From Frondihabitans sp. PAMC 28766 (GTDB taxonomy: Bacteria > Actinomycetota > Actinomycetes > Actinomycetales > Microbacteriaceae), in contig NZ_CP014513.1 in the NCBI RefSeq assembly GCF_001577365.1, positions 3,906,001-3,970,000 on the forward strand: a DNA stretch of 64,000 bases, written 5' to 3'. The position numbers and the translations under genes were made by a program. Position 1 is the stretch's first letter; every line of letters starts with the position of its first letter. Below are positions 8,090 to 15,714 of the stretch, one piece after another. The notes beneath the pieces are model-generated. The model was given only the letters and a program-made list of their open reading frames with translations, was not told the DNA's origin and made no database searches.

Positions 8090-10259
8090 GGTTCGACTCC
8101 CCGCCGATCCGGTAGACCCGCTGCGGCCCCGACTGCGTCTCGACGGTGCCCTCGTCGGAGGACTCGACCGTGTCGCCGAGCTTGTCGACCACCCGCTGCG
8201 TGGCGTAGATGCCCGGCACAGCACCGGTACCCTGCACGCGGTAGGCGAGACTCACCGCATCGCCCCACATGTCGTAGACGAGGCTGGTGCGCCCGATCAG
8301 GCCGCTCGTCACTGTGCCGGTGTCGAGGCCGGCCCGCAGCGAGAGCTTCGTGCCGTTGACGCCGTTGAAGCGCTCGATGATCTGCTGCTGCTCAAGCGTG
8401 AAGTCGACGATGCGCCGGGCGTTGTCGACGCGCGGCACGGTCAGCCCGCAGCTGGCGAGGTAGCCGCGCTGCGTCGACCGCACCTTCTCGACGCCGAGCC
8501 GGTCGGCCGCCTCGTCGAACGACTTCCACAGGCCGTTGAGCAGGAGGAGCGCGTCGCCCGACTTCTTGGTGCGGCTGAACTCCTCGAAGCCCACCACGTC
8601 GGCATACGACACCGAGACGTCGACGTGGTCCTCGGCGATCGTCTCCTCGCCCTCCTTGTAGCGCTTGGCCACCTCCGCCGGCATCAACGTGAGCAGCAGC
8701 CGGTCGTTCTCGGCCTTCTGCTCGTCGAGCAGATCCTGTTTCAGCTTGAGGCTGCGGCTCATGTCGTTGAACGAGGCGCCGAGGTCGCCGAACTCGTCGC
8801 CCGTCTTCGTCTGCACTTCGACGCCGATCTCGCCGGCACTGACGCGGTTGACCGCGGTCTGCAGCTTGCGCACGGGTCTGACGAACACCTGGGCCAGGAT
8901 CAGAGACAGCAGCGTCACGATCACGATGATGGCCGCCATCGAGAGGAAGAGGTTGCGCGTGAACGCGTCCACCGGCGCGAACGCCTCCGACGCATTGACC
9001 TTCGCCACGATCACGTAGTTCAGCCCGTTGAGCGTCAGAGGGGCATAGGCCACGAGCGCCTGATGGCCGAGATAGTCGGTGTCGACGGCGGTGCCGCTCT
9101 TGCCCTGGAGGCCTTTCGTCACGGCGGTCGTGTTCACCGGTTGCAGAAGGATGCTGCTCTTGGCAGTCACCTCCGCCTCGGCAGTCGCCACCGGGGTGCC
9201 GGCCGCCACGGCATCCTTCTCGAACTGCTTGGGGTCTTGCAGCAGCTCGCGCGAGTCAGAGCGCATCGTCTTGTCGGGCCCGGCGAGGTAGGCCTCTCCG
9301 GTGTCGCCGAGGCCGTCCGACTTCCAGGCCTGGTTGCCGGTCATGACCGAGTTGATCGTCTGAGTCGGCACCTGGATCGCCAGGACGCCCTCGACGTTCG
9401 ACCCCGAGCCCACGGGCGATGCGATCCACGCCGTCGGGTCGTCGAGCGACGGCTGGTACCGCGCGAAGTCGGTGGTGAACGCCGAGTCGACCGAGTTCGA
9501 GCGCAGCGACTCGTTGTAGGCCGTCGTCAGGTTCGACTTCGAGTAGGGGCCGTTCAGCACGTTCGTGCCGAGATCGACGCCCGAATAGGCCGAGTAGACG
9601 ACGTTGCCCTTGGTGTCGAGCAGCAGGACGTCTTCGTAGCCGGCCTGCTTGACCAGCTCACGGAAGTAGTCGTGATACTTCGCGTGCGCCGCCGACCAGG
9701 CGCTGCCGTCGCCGGCGTCGTCGACCGCGAGCGCCTTGTCGTAGTCGAGCTTGTAGGGCACCGTGTAGTGCGTCTGCAGGTACGCCTCGGGGTTGGTGGT
9801 CGGCTCGAAAAGGCTCGGGTCGGTCGTCTCGCCGCTCTTCTTCTCGAGCGCGGGCGCGAAGTCGTCGGCGTAGAACGACGAGATGTCCGACTTCTCGGTG
9901 GCCGTGACCGGGGTGCCCTGAAGGGCGTCGAAGCCTTTCGTGAAGGCCGCGGTCGCCTGGATCGCGCTCTGGTTGCGGCTGTCGAGGATGACGTCCTGCT
10001 GGATCTCGGCGACGGTTCGCTGCAGTTCGCTCGACCGCGACTCGCGCAGGTTCGTCACCTGCTGGAAGGCGGCGTCCTCGAGCGAGTTGCGGCCGTTGAC
10101 GTAGCCGATCGCCCCGACGACGATCGTGGCGAGGACGCTGACGGCGAGCAGCATGATGAGCAGCTTCGACTGGATGTCCAGCGAGCCTCGGCCGATGAAG
10201 GCGCCCCATCGGAATCGGCGGCGCGGAACAGGGCTGGCGACGGGCGGATCCTGGCTCAT
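8082..10259 (-). CDS. Membrane dCache-HAMP-class III cyclase-like receptor (degenerate active site)
   Basis: A 725-residue protein with a transmembrane helix near 33-55, an extracellular region of about 375 residues resembling a double-Cache sensor, a second helix near 435-458, a HAMP domain near 458-510, a short helical linker, and a cyclase-homology domain from about 545 to the end. The first metal Asp is present (SYADVVGF, Asp554) and the substrate-pocket Asp663 and Arg674 are retained. The second metal Asp is Arg598 (STQRGYLASCGL) and the transition-state Asn is Ser670 (GDAVSLAYR). Normal cyclase catalysis is therefore doubtful. The ATG at MSQDPP was preferred over one 18 codons upstream because AGGGGAG precedes it. 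It is co-transcribed with the MscS-like channel. Confidence 0.85.
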   Translation of the reverse strand: MSQDPPVASPVPRRRFRWGAFIGRGSLDIQSKLLIMLLAVSVLATIVVGAIGYVNGRNSLEDAAFQQVTNLRESRSSELQRTVAEIQQDVILDSRNQSAIQATAAFTKGFDALQGTPVTATEKSDISSFYADDFAPALEKKSGETTDPSLFEPTTNPEAYLQTHYTVPYKLDYDKALAVDDAGDGSAWSAAHAKYHDYFRELVKQAGYEDVLLLDTKGNVVYSAYSGVDLGTNVLNGPYSKSNLTTAYNESLRSNSVDSAFTTDFARYQPSLDDPTAWIASPVGSGSNVEGVLAIQVPTQTINSVMTGNQAWKSDGLGDTGEAYLAGPDKTMRSDSRELLQDPKQFEKDAVAAGTPVATAEAEVTAKSSILLQPVNTTAVTKGLQGKSGTAVDTDYLGHQALVAYAPLTLNGLNYVIVAKVNASEAFAPVDAFTRNLFLSMAAIIVIVTLLSLILAQVFVRPVRKLQTAVNRVSAGEIGVEVQTKTGDEFGDLGASFNDMSRSLKLKQDLLDEQKAENDRLLLTLMPAEVAKRYKEGEETIAEDHVDVSVSYADVVGFEEFSRTKKSGDALLLLNGLWKSFDEAADRLGVEKVRSTQRGYLASCGLTVPRVDNARRIVDFTLEQQQIIERFNGVNGTKLSLRAGLDTGTVTSGLIGRTSLVYDMWGDAVSLAYRVQGTGAVPGIYATQRVVDKLGDTVESSDEGTVETQSGPQRVYRIGGESNRG

Positions 10260-10392
10260 GACTCCCCTGAAGAACGTCTCGGGTGAGCAGAACTCACCGT
10301 TCCAAGAGAACAATAAGCACAGGGGTCACAGCGGCACCAGGGCTGAAAGGCGGACTAGCCGGGGTACGTGGGGAGCGGGCCGCGCCCCGGAG

Positions 10393-12246
10393 TCAGCCGG
10401 GAACACTCACCTGCTGGTCGTAAAGCTCGGCGTAGACCCCGCCGACCTCGAGCAGCTCGTCGTGGGTGCCGCGCTCGACGATGCGCCCGGCCTTCACCAC
10501 GAAGATCACGTCGGCGCCGCGTACCGTCGACAGGCGGTGGGCGATCGCGATGGTGGTGCGACCGCGTGCCGCCGTGTCGAGGGCCGCCTGGACGATACGC
10601 TCCGACACCGAGTCGAGGGCGCTGGTCGCCTCGTCGAGCACGAGGACGGCAGGATCTTTGAGCAGCACGCGCGCGATCGCGATCCGCTGCTTCTCGCCGC
10701 CCGACAGCCGGTAGCCGCGCTCGCCCACCACCGTGTCGTACCCGTCGGGGAACGACATGATCGTGTCGTGGATGTTGGCCTGCCGGGCCGCCGTCTCGAG
10801 CTGTCCGAGGGTGGCACCCGGCCTCGCGTAGCGCAGGTTGTCGCCGATCGTGGCGTGGAAGAGATAGGTCTCCTGGCTGACGATTCCGATGCTGCCGACC
10901 AGCTCCTCCTGGTCGAGGTCGCGCACATCGACCGAGGCGAAGCGCACCGCCCCGCCCGAGACCTCGTAGAAGCGCGGGATCAGATACGAGACCGTCGTCT
11001 TGCCGGCACCGGACGGCCCGACGAACGCGGCGAACTGTCCGGGCTCGATGTCGAACGAGAGCCCGTCGAGGGTCTTGGCCCCCGGCTCGGCGTCGGGGTA
11101 GGCGAACGAGACGTCGTCGAATTCGACGCGCCCCAGATCCTGCCGCTTCAGGTGCTTCGGGGCGTGCGGGTCGCTGATGGCGGGGTGCAGATCGAGGTAC
11201 TCGAAGATGCGCGCGAAGAGGGCTCCCGAGGTCTGGATGTCGAGGGCGACGCGCAGCAGAGCCATGAGCGGGAAGGTGAGACGGGCCTGCACCGTCGTGA
11301 ACGCGACGATCGTGCCGGCCGTGACGGTCACACCATCCTGGATCAGGTAGGCCGCGACGACGTAGATGACGGCCGGGATGATGGACAGGAAGATCTGCAC
11401 CGTGGCGAAGAACCACTGGCCGCTCATCTGCTGGCGCACCTGCAGGCCGATCTGGGTGCGGTTCTCGGATGCGTAGCGCTCGATCTCCGTGCGCTGCTGG
11501 TTGAAGCTCTTCGCGAGCAGGATGCCCGACACGCTCAGGGTCTCCTGTGTGATGGCCGTCATGTCCGACAGCGACTCCTGCGTGGCCGTCGCGATCCGAG
11601 CCCTGACCTGGCCGACCTTGCGCTGGGCTATCACGAGCACGGGCAGCAGCACGACGGCGACGATCGTCATCTGCCAGCTCAGCAGCAGCATCGCGACGAA
11701 GGCCGCGATCACGGTGACGGTGTTGCCGAGGACGCTCTGGATCGTGTTGCTGAGCACGTTGGCCACGCCGCCGACGTCGTTCTGGAGGCGCGACTGGATG
11801 ACCCCGGTCTTGGTGCGGGTGAAGAACGCCAGCTCCATGCGCTGCAGGTGCCCGAACAGCCGGATACGCAGGGCGCCCATGACCTTGTTGCCGACAGTTG
11901 CCGTCAGATACGTCTGCCACACGCCGATTCCGGCCGACAGGATCCAGAGGCCCACCATCGTGCCCACCAGGCGGAACAGCACCGGGAGGTTCGGGCCGCC
12001 CTTCGGGAAGAGCCCCTTGTCGAACGCCTGCTGGGTGAGGAGCGGCGGCACCACGCTGATCGCAGCGCCCACGAGCACCAGGACGATGGTCACGATCAGG
12101 GCCCGCCCGTGCGGCGCGAAGAGCGAGCGGATGCGCTTGATCAGGTCGGGGATCTTGGGCGCCTCTGCGTTCGCCGCCTTCTGCGCGGAGGCGTCGGCCC
12201 CTGAAACACGGCCCCCGCGACCGCCACCACCACCCCGCATGCTCAT
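10393..12246 (-). CDS. ABC exporter, fused transmembrane and nucleotide-binding domains
   Basis: About 617 residues. A Gly/Arg-rich cytosolic N-terminus is followed by a six-helix ABC_membrane domain (about 45-340) and an ATPase domain (about 375-610). The ATPase shows Walker A GPSGAGKTT near residue 410, signature LSGGEKQRIAIAR, Walker B VLVLDEATSALD and the H-loop AHRLS. This is a half-transporter that would work as a homodimer, exporting lipids, peptides or drugs; the substrate is unknown. The frame is open further upstream, but the residues before MSMRGGG are not family-like. It lies downstream of the divergent LuxR-type gene and shares its promoter region. Confidence 0.88.
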   Translation of the reverse strand: MSMRGGGGGRGGRVSGADASAQKAANAEAPKIPDLIKRIRSLFAPHGRALIVTIVLVLVGAAISVVPPLLTQQAFDKGLFPKGGPNLPVLFRLVGTMVGLWILSAGIGVWQTYLTATVGNKVMGALRIRLFGHLQRMELAFFTRTKTGVIQSRLQNDVGGVANVLSNTIQSVLGNTVTVIAAFVAMLLLSWQMTIVAVVLLPVLVIAQRKVGQVRARIATATQESLSDMTAITQETLSVSGILLAKSFNQQRTEIERYASENRTQIGLQVRQQMSGQWFFATVQIFLSIIPAVIYVVAAYLIQDGVTVTAGTIVAFTTVQARLTFPLMALLRVALDIQTSGALFARIFEYLDLHPAISDPHAPKHLKRQDLGRVEFDDVSFAYPDAEPGAKTLDGLSFDIEPGQFAAFVGPSGAGKTTVSYLIPRFYEVSGGAVRFASVDVRDLDQEELVGSIGIVSQETYLFHATIGDNLRYARPGATLGQLETAARQANIHDTIMSFPDGYDTVVGERGYRLSGGEKQRIAIARVLLKDPAVLVLDEATSALDSVSERIVQAALDTAARGRTTIAIAHRLSTVRGADVIFVVKAGRIVERGTHDELLEVGGVYAELYDQQVSVPG

Positions 12247-12301
12247 GCGGACACTGTAGGCCTTCGGATGCCCCCAGTTCTGGTCGACTTCGGAAAACCC
12301 C

Positions 12302-12329
12302 TTGGGCAGACGAAATCTCAGTTTATGAT
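12302..12329 (+). promoter_or_regulatory. Putative promoter for the LuxR-type regulator gene
   Basis: TTGGGC and TATGAT hexamers are separated by 16 bp, about 155 bp upstream of the GTG start. They lie in the 238-bp divergent gap that also serves the ABC exporter. Assignment is by pattern only. Confidence 0.35.
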
Positions 12330-12484
12330 GTGTGATGGGCAGCGGCACCGAAGCCGGGAAGACTCTGACGCACCACGTCTTCCCGGGGGCATCCGCCCAC
12401 CGATCGATCCACATTCGGTGCCCAGCCCGAACGCCGCATTCCCCGTCCCGACCGGGGAACTACCCGATGCGGCAGAGGTAACCC

Positions 12485-14080
12485 GTGAATTCCCGAAACG
12501 ATACGACTGTCGACCCATCGACATCGACGGCCCTCCAAGTCGACAACCGCTCGCTGCTCGACACGATCGAGAGCATATGGCCGCAGATCGCCCCGCTCCA
12601 GGGGGCGCGGCTGCGTGAGGCCGTGCGCAGCGTTCCCGAGGCCGAATGGAGCGCGAGACCCCGTATCCTGCTCGCCCTCGCGGCCAGCCACCGGTCGATC
12701 GGCTCGACGAGCGCGAGCGCGGCCCTCCCCTGGTTCCGCGCGGTCAGGAAGAGCATCGACGCCGACCCCGACTCGCCGCTCGACGTGCGCGCCGGCTACC
12801 TGGTCCACCTCGCAGCGACGCAGCGCACGCTCGGCGAGATGCTGGTCGCCCGCGACAACCTCGAGCTGGCCCGCACCATGCTCGAGAAAGACCCTTCGCT
12901 CGAGATCAGTCGGCGAATCGACCTCAGCGCGTCGTTCTCGCTGCAGCTCGGCCTCGTGCGCATCCACCTGGGCGCCTACGACGAGAGCCTGTTCGCCCTG
13001 TCACTCGCCGAAGGCCTCGCCGACGAGCACCTGTCGACCGCCGAGACGGTCGAGTGCCACGCCGGCCTCGCCTATCTGTCCTTCCAGCTCGGCGACTTCG
13101 CCGAAGCCGAACGTCAGGCCGACCTCGCACTCCAGCACGCCGAGGGTACCGATCTCGGTCGGTCGGCATTCGCCGCGCTCGCGCACCTGACCCGGTTCCA
13201 CCTGCTGATCGAGCGCGACACCTCGACCGCCGACGTCGACACGCAGCTTCGCGACCTCAGGATCTCGAGTCGGGGCAGCGACTGGGAAGCCCACTCCCTA
13301 TTCGCCGAGGCGCTGTCCCAGCACCTGCACGGCGCCTCCATCGAAGCCCTCGACCTGCTCGGGCGGGTGACGCGGCGTCTCGCCCGCTACAGCGGGAGCC
13401 TGGCGCTCGACGCGGCCTGTCGCATCCTGCGAGCCGAAGCCCTCCGGCGGCTCGGCGAGGTCGAGACGTCGCGGCACTCGCTCGACGATCTGACCCCGGG
13501 ACAGCGCCACGCGACCTGCCCGGCACGGGTCATCGCGCTGTCGTACTTCACGGTCGGCGACCCGCAGGCGGCCCTCGACGCCCTCGGCGAGTGCCTCACG
13601 CTCGGCGACCTGCACTCGACGCGCGCCATGGCGCAGATCCACGCCCTCGCGGCGGCCGCGCACCACGACCTCGGGCAGACGGTGGCGGCCAGCATCGCCT
13701 TCGACCGCAGCCTCTTGATGGCGGCGACGCACGACACGTCATGGCCCTTCCGGGCCCTGCCCGAGGAGGTGCTCGACCGCCTGCTCTCGCGCGCCGCCGA
13801 CCGCGTACAGCCGCCGATCGTCGCCGCGCTGATCGACCGCCTGCACGGGGCCGGGCACGACGACGCGCAACCGCTGGCCGACCCGCTGAGCGAACGCGAG
13901 ATCGTCATCGTCCGGCATCTCGCGACGGGGGCGACTCTCAGCCAGATCGGCGCCGAGCTGTTCATCTCGGTCAACACCGTGAAGAGCCACGTGCGCAGCA
14001 TCTACCGCAAGCTGTCGGCGACGAATCGGCGCGAGGCGATTGCGCGGGCTGTGTCGTTGGGCCTGACCGAGAGTGCTTAG
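12485..14080 (+). CDS. TPR-repeat LuxR-type transcriptional regulator
   Basis: A 531-residue protein. Residues about 60-440 are alpha-helical with TPR-like repeats (for example AGLAYLSFQLGDFAEAERQADLAL). The C-terminal 65 residues are a GerE/LuxR helix-turn-helix: LSEREIVIVRHLATGATLSQIGAELFISVNTVKSHVRSIYRKL in overlapping segments. No N-terminal P-loop NTPase is present, so it is not a full LAL/MalT protein. The GTG start has AGAGG 7 nt upstream. It is divergent from the ABC exporter gene, which is a candidate target. The inducing signal is unknown. Confidence 0.82.
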   Translation: MNSRNDTTVDPSTSTALQVDNRSLLDTIESIWPQIAPLQGARLREAVRSVPEAEWSARPRILLALAASHRSIGSTSASAALPWFRAVRKSIDADPDSPLDVRAGYLVHLAATQRTLGEMLVARDNLELARTMLEKDPSLEISRRIDLSASFSLQLGLVRIHLGAYDESLFALSLAEGLADEHLSTAETVECHAGLAYLSFQLGDFAEAERQADLALQHAEGTDLGRSAFAALAHLTRFHLLIERDTSTADVDTQLRDLRISSRGSDWEAHSLFAEALSQHLHGASIEALDLLGRVTRRLARYSGSLALDAACRILRAEALRRLGEVETSRHSLDDLTPGQRHATCPARVIALSYFTVGDPQAALDALGECLTLGDLHSTRAMAQIHALAAAAHHDLGQTVAASIAFDRSLLMAATHDTSWPFRALPEEVLDRLLSRAADRVQPPIVAALIDRLHGAGHDDAQPLADPLSEREIVIVRHLATGATLSQIGAELFISVNTVKSHVRSIYRKLSATNRREAIARAVSLGLTESA

Positions 14081-14103
14081 ACAACACAAGGCCTGGAAAC
14101 AGT

Positions 14104-14133
14104 TCAACCCCGGACGTTCCCGCCCGGGGTTGA
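14104..14133. terminator. Bidirectional terminator-like hairpin
   Basis: A perfect 10-bp stem (TCAACCCCGG with its complement) with a 10-nt loop lies between the convergent LuxR-type gene and rplL. On the plus strand it is followed by TCTGT, on the minus strand by ACTGTTT. It is a likely shared transcription end point. Confidence 0.55.
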
Positions 14134-14193
14134 TCTGTCATGCAACTTGCTCAGGGCGTCGCCCTGTGCCTATTGCTCGCCCTTCGGGCGATG

Positions 14194-14576
14194 CTACTTG
14201 AGGGTGATCGTCGCGCCGGCGGCCTCGAGAGCAGCCTTGGCCTTCTCGGCGGTCTCCTTGTTGGCGCCCTCGAGAACGGTCGAGGGGGCGCCGTCGACGA
14301 CGGCCTTGGCCTCGCCGAGACCGAGGCTCGTGAGCGCGCGGACCTCTTTGATGACCTGGATCTTCTTGTCACCGGCGGCCTCGAGGACGACGTCGAACGA
14401 GTCCTTCTCCTCGACCTCTTCGACCGGGGCGGCGGGGCCGGCGGCACCGGCGGCGGCGACGGGGCCGCAGCGGTGACCTCGAAGACCTCTTCGAACTTCT
14501 TGACGAAGTCCGAGAGCTCGATGAGCGTGAGCTCCTTGAAAGCGTCGATCAGTTCGTCCTGGCTGAGCTTTGCCAT
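14194..14576 (-). CDS. rplL: 50S ribosomal protein L7/L12 (apparent frameshift)
   Basis: The N-terminal dimerisation domain is clear ([20 protein letters not shown]), then the frame is lost after EVTAAAP near 14455-14465. In another frame on the same strand the protein continues through an Ala/Gly/Pro hinge ([19 protein letters not shown]) and the whole C-terminal domain ([20 protein letters not shown]) to TITLK. Restoring one base gives about 127 residues, the normal length. L7/L12 forms the ribosomal stalk that recruits translation GTPases. It is single-copy and essential, so a sequencing or assembly deletion is far likelier than a real mutation. It follows rplJ by 78 bp in the usual rplJL order. 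Confidence 0.92.
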
Positions 14577-14654
14577 GATTTTCTCCTTGTTGTGTAGCTA
14601 AAAAGTGGGGATGGTGCTGCTTGTTGCGAGTACTGCTGCAACCGGATCGGCTGT

Positions 14655-15170
14655 TTAGGCCGCGTCCTCCTGCTTCTGACGCAGCGCCTCGACCGTGCGA
14701 ACGGCCTGAGAGAGCGGAGCGTTGAAGAGGTAGGCCGCACCGAACAGCGAGGCCTTGAAGGCGCCGGCCAGTTTGCCCAGCAGCACCTCCCGCGACTCGA
14801 GATCGGCGAGCTGGTTGACCTCGGCTGCGGTCAGGGGGTTACCGTCGAAGTAACCGCCCTTCACGACGAGCTCGGGGTTGGCCTTCGAGAATTCACGCAG
14901 ACTCTTGGCCACGGCGACGGGGTCGCCGTGGACGAAAGCGATCGCCGACGGGCCGACGAGCTCCTCGTCGAACGACGAGATACCCGCAGCGTTCGCCGCG
15001 ATCTTGGTGAGCGTGTTCTTCACGACGGCGTAGGTGGCATCCTCGCGGATTCCGGTGCGCAGCGTCTTCAGCTGTGCCACGGAGAGGCCGCGGTACTCGG
15101 TGAGCAGGACGGCGGTCGAGCTACGGAAGGATTCCGTGAGCTCGGCGACCGAAGCTTCCTTGTTCGCCAT
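14655..15170 (-). CDS. rplJ: 50S ribosomal protein L10
   Basis: A 171-residue L10 with the expected N-terminal rRNA-binding domain ([26 protein letters not shown]) and the C-terminal helix that binds L7/L12 dimers. The ATG is preceded by TAGGAG at good spacing; an upstream open extension crosses the leader hairpin and is not coding. L10 anchors the L12 stalk to 23S rRNA. It is co-transcribed with rplL downstream. Expression is probably controlled through the structured leader and attenuator immediately upstream. Confidence 0.96.
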   Translation of the reverse strand: MANKEASVAELTESFRSSTAVLLTEYRGLSVAQLKTLRTGIREDATYAVVKNTLTKIAANAAGISSFDEELVGPSAIAFVHGDPVAVAKSLREFSKANPELVVKGGYFDGNPLTAAEVNQLADLESREVLLGKLAGAFKASLFGAAYLFNAPLSQAVRTVEALRQKQEDAA

Positions 15171-15379
15171 GTCGCTCCTAACGTGTGAGTGCTGGTAGCC
15201 CCTCGTGATCCTTTCGGATCCGGTCGTCACACGAAAAAAGGCTCTGCGCGGGAGCGCAGAGCCTCGACATTGCTGTCTTGCTGTACACACCTGCGCGGGA
15301 CTTCTCTCGTGAGAGAACCTTCGGCTGTCATCTGCGTTTGCACACACACGCCAGCAACCAGCGGTCTTGGGCTTCGTTC
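15171..15379 (-). promoter_or_regulatory. Ribosomal L10 leader of rplJL
   Basis: About 210 nt of untranslated leader between the predicted promoter and rplJ. It contains purine-rich segments such as GCAGATGACAGCCGAAGG, small hairpins, and a strong intrinsic terminator before the gene. L10(L12)4 complexes are known to bind such leaders and repress their own operon. The match here rests on position and overall layout, not a covariance search. Confidence 0.6.
15234..15264 (-). terminator. Rho-independent terminator inside the rplJ leader (attenuator)
   Basis: On the minus strand an 11-bp perfect stem (AGGCTCTGCGC with its complement) and a 4-nt loop are followed by a run of six T. It lies 64 bp before the rplJ start, so full-length transcription requires readthrough or an alternative fold. 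Confidence 0.75.
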
Positions 15380-15409
15380 AGTGTAGGCGACCCGCCCCGT
15401 CGCCCGCAA
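15380..15409 (-). promoter_or_regulatory. Promoter of rplJL
   Basis: On the minus strand TTGCGG (-35) and TACACT (-10) are separated by 18 bp. The expected start point is about 205 nt upstream of rplJ, at the 5' end of the leader. Confidence 0.5.
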
Positions 15410-15422
15410 CTCTCCCTCCCCT

Positions 15423-15482
15423 CCCGTCCTACCTGCCTCCCTCCTCCCGTCCTACCTGCCTCCCTCCTCCCGTTCTACCTAT
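15423..15482. repeat. 23-bp tandem repeat merging into a palindromic element
   Basis: The string CCCGTCCTACCTGCCT starts at 15423 and again at 15446. A third, diverged unit (CCCGTTCTACCTATAGG) at 15469 is the left arm of the following 74-bp palindromic element. It appears to be tandem copying of that arm with later divergence. Confidence 0.7.
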
Positions 15483-15543
15483 AGGTGCGGCGCTCCCTCA
15501 CAGAAGTTTCCTGTCGGGGGCGCCGCACCTATAGGTAGAACGG
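15470..15543. repeat. 74-bp palindromic element, copy 1 of 2
   Basis: Perfect 23-bp inverted arms (outer end CCGTTCTACC, inner end GTGCGGCG) enclose a 28-bp centre containing CAGAAGTTTCCTGTCG. A related element of exactly the same length is at 31781-31854. Both lie between genes and are bordered by pyrimidine/purine tracts. It is probably a dispersed non-coding palindrome, possibly miniature-transposon derived. Confidence 0.75.
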
Positions 15544-15607
15544 AGGGGAGGGCATCGCCGCGGGCGACTTCCTCCTCGGGGCCGGAATCCACGCACTCGG
15601 CCCTGGG

Positions 15608-15679
15608 CCCGGCGCCGAGAGGGCGCAAACGCAGCGGGATGCGCGGCATCTGGTGCGTCTGCGCCCTTTCGGCGCCGGG
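15608..15679. repeat. 20-bp inverted repeat with 32-bp spacer
   Basis: The arms CCCGGCGCCGAGAGGGCGCA and its complement differ at one position. The element lies between the 74-bp palindrome and the 3' end of the histidine kinase gene, so it may help end the kinase transcript. No gene is seen in the 15544-15714 interval. Confidence 0.6.
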
Positions 15680-15714
15680 CAAGGGGCAGCGGGCAGCGGG
15701 CAGGTGCGGGCGCG

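Noticed and set aside
5093..8359. An uninterrupted 1088-codon plus-strand frame
   Set aside because: It is antisense to cystathionine beta-synthase and the channel gene, is Asp/Arg/Gly-rich without domain motifs, and results from high GC third positions.
7599..10286. An 895-codon plus-strand frame
   Set aside because: It is antisense to the channel and cyclase-like genes and shows no protein family features.
10260..10313. An 18-codon N-terminal extension of the cyclase-like protein
   Set aside because: The later ATG has AGGGGAG upstream and gives a normal cytosolic start before the first membrane helix.
10126..12204. A 692-codon plus-strand frame over the ABC exporter
   Set aside because: The minus strand has complete ABC motifs; the plus frame is a composition artefact.
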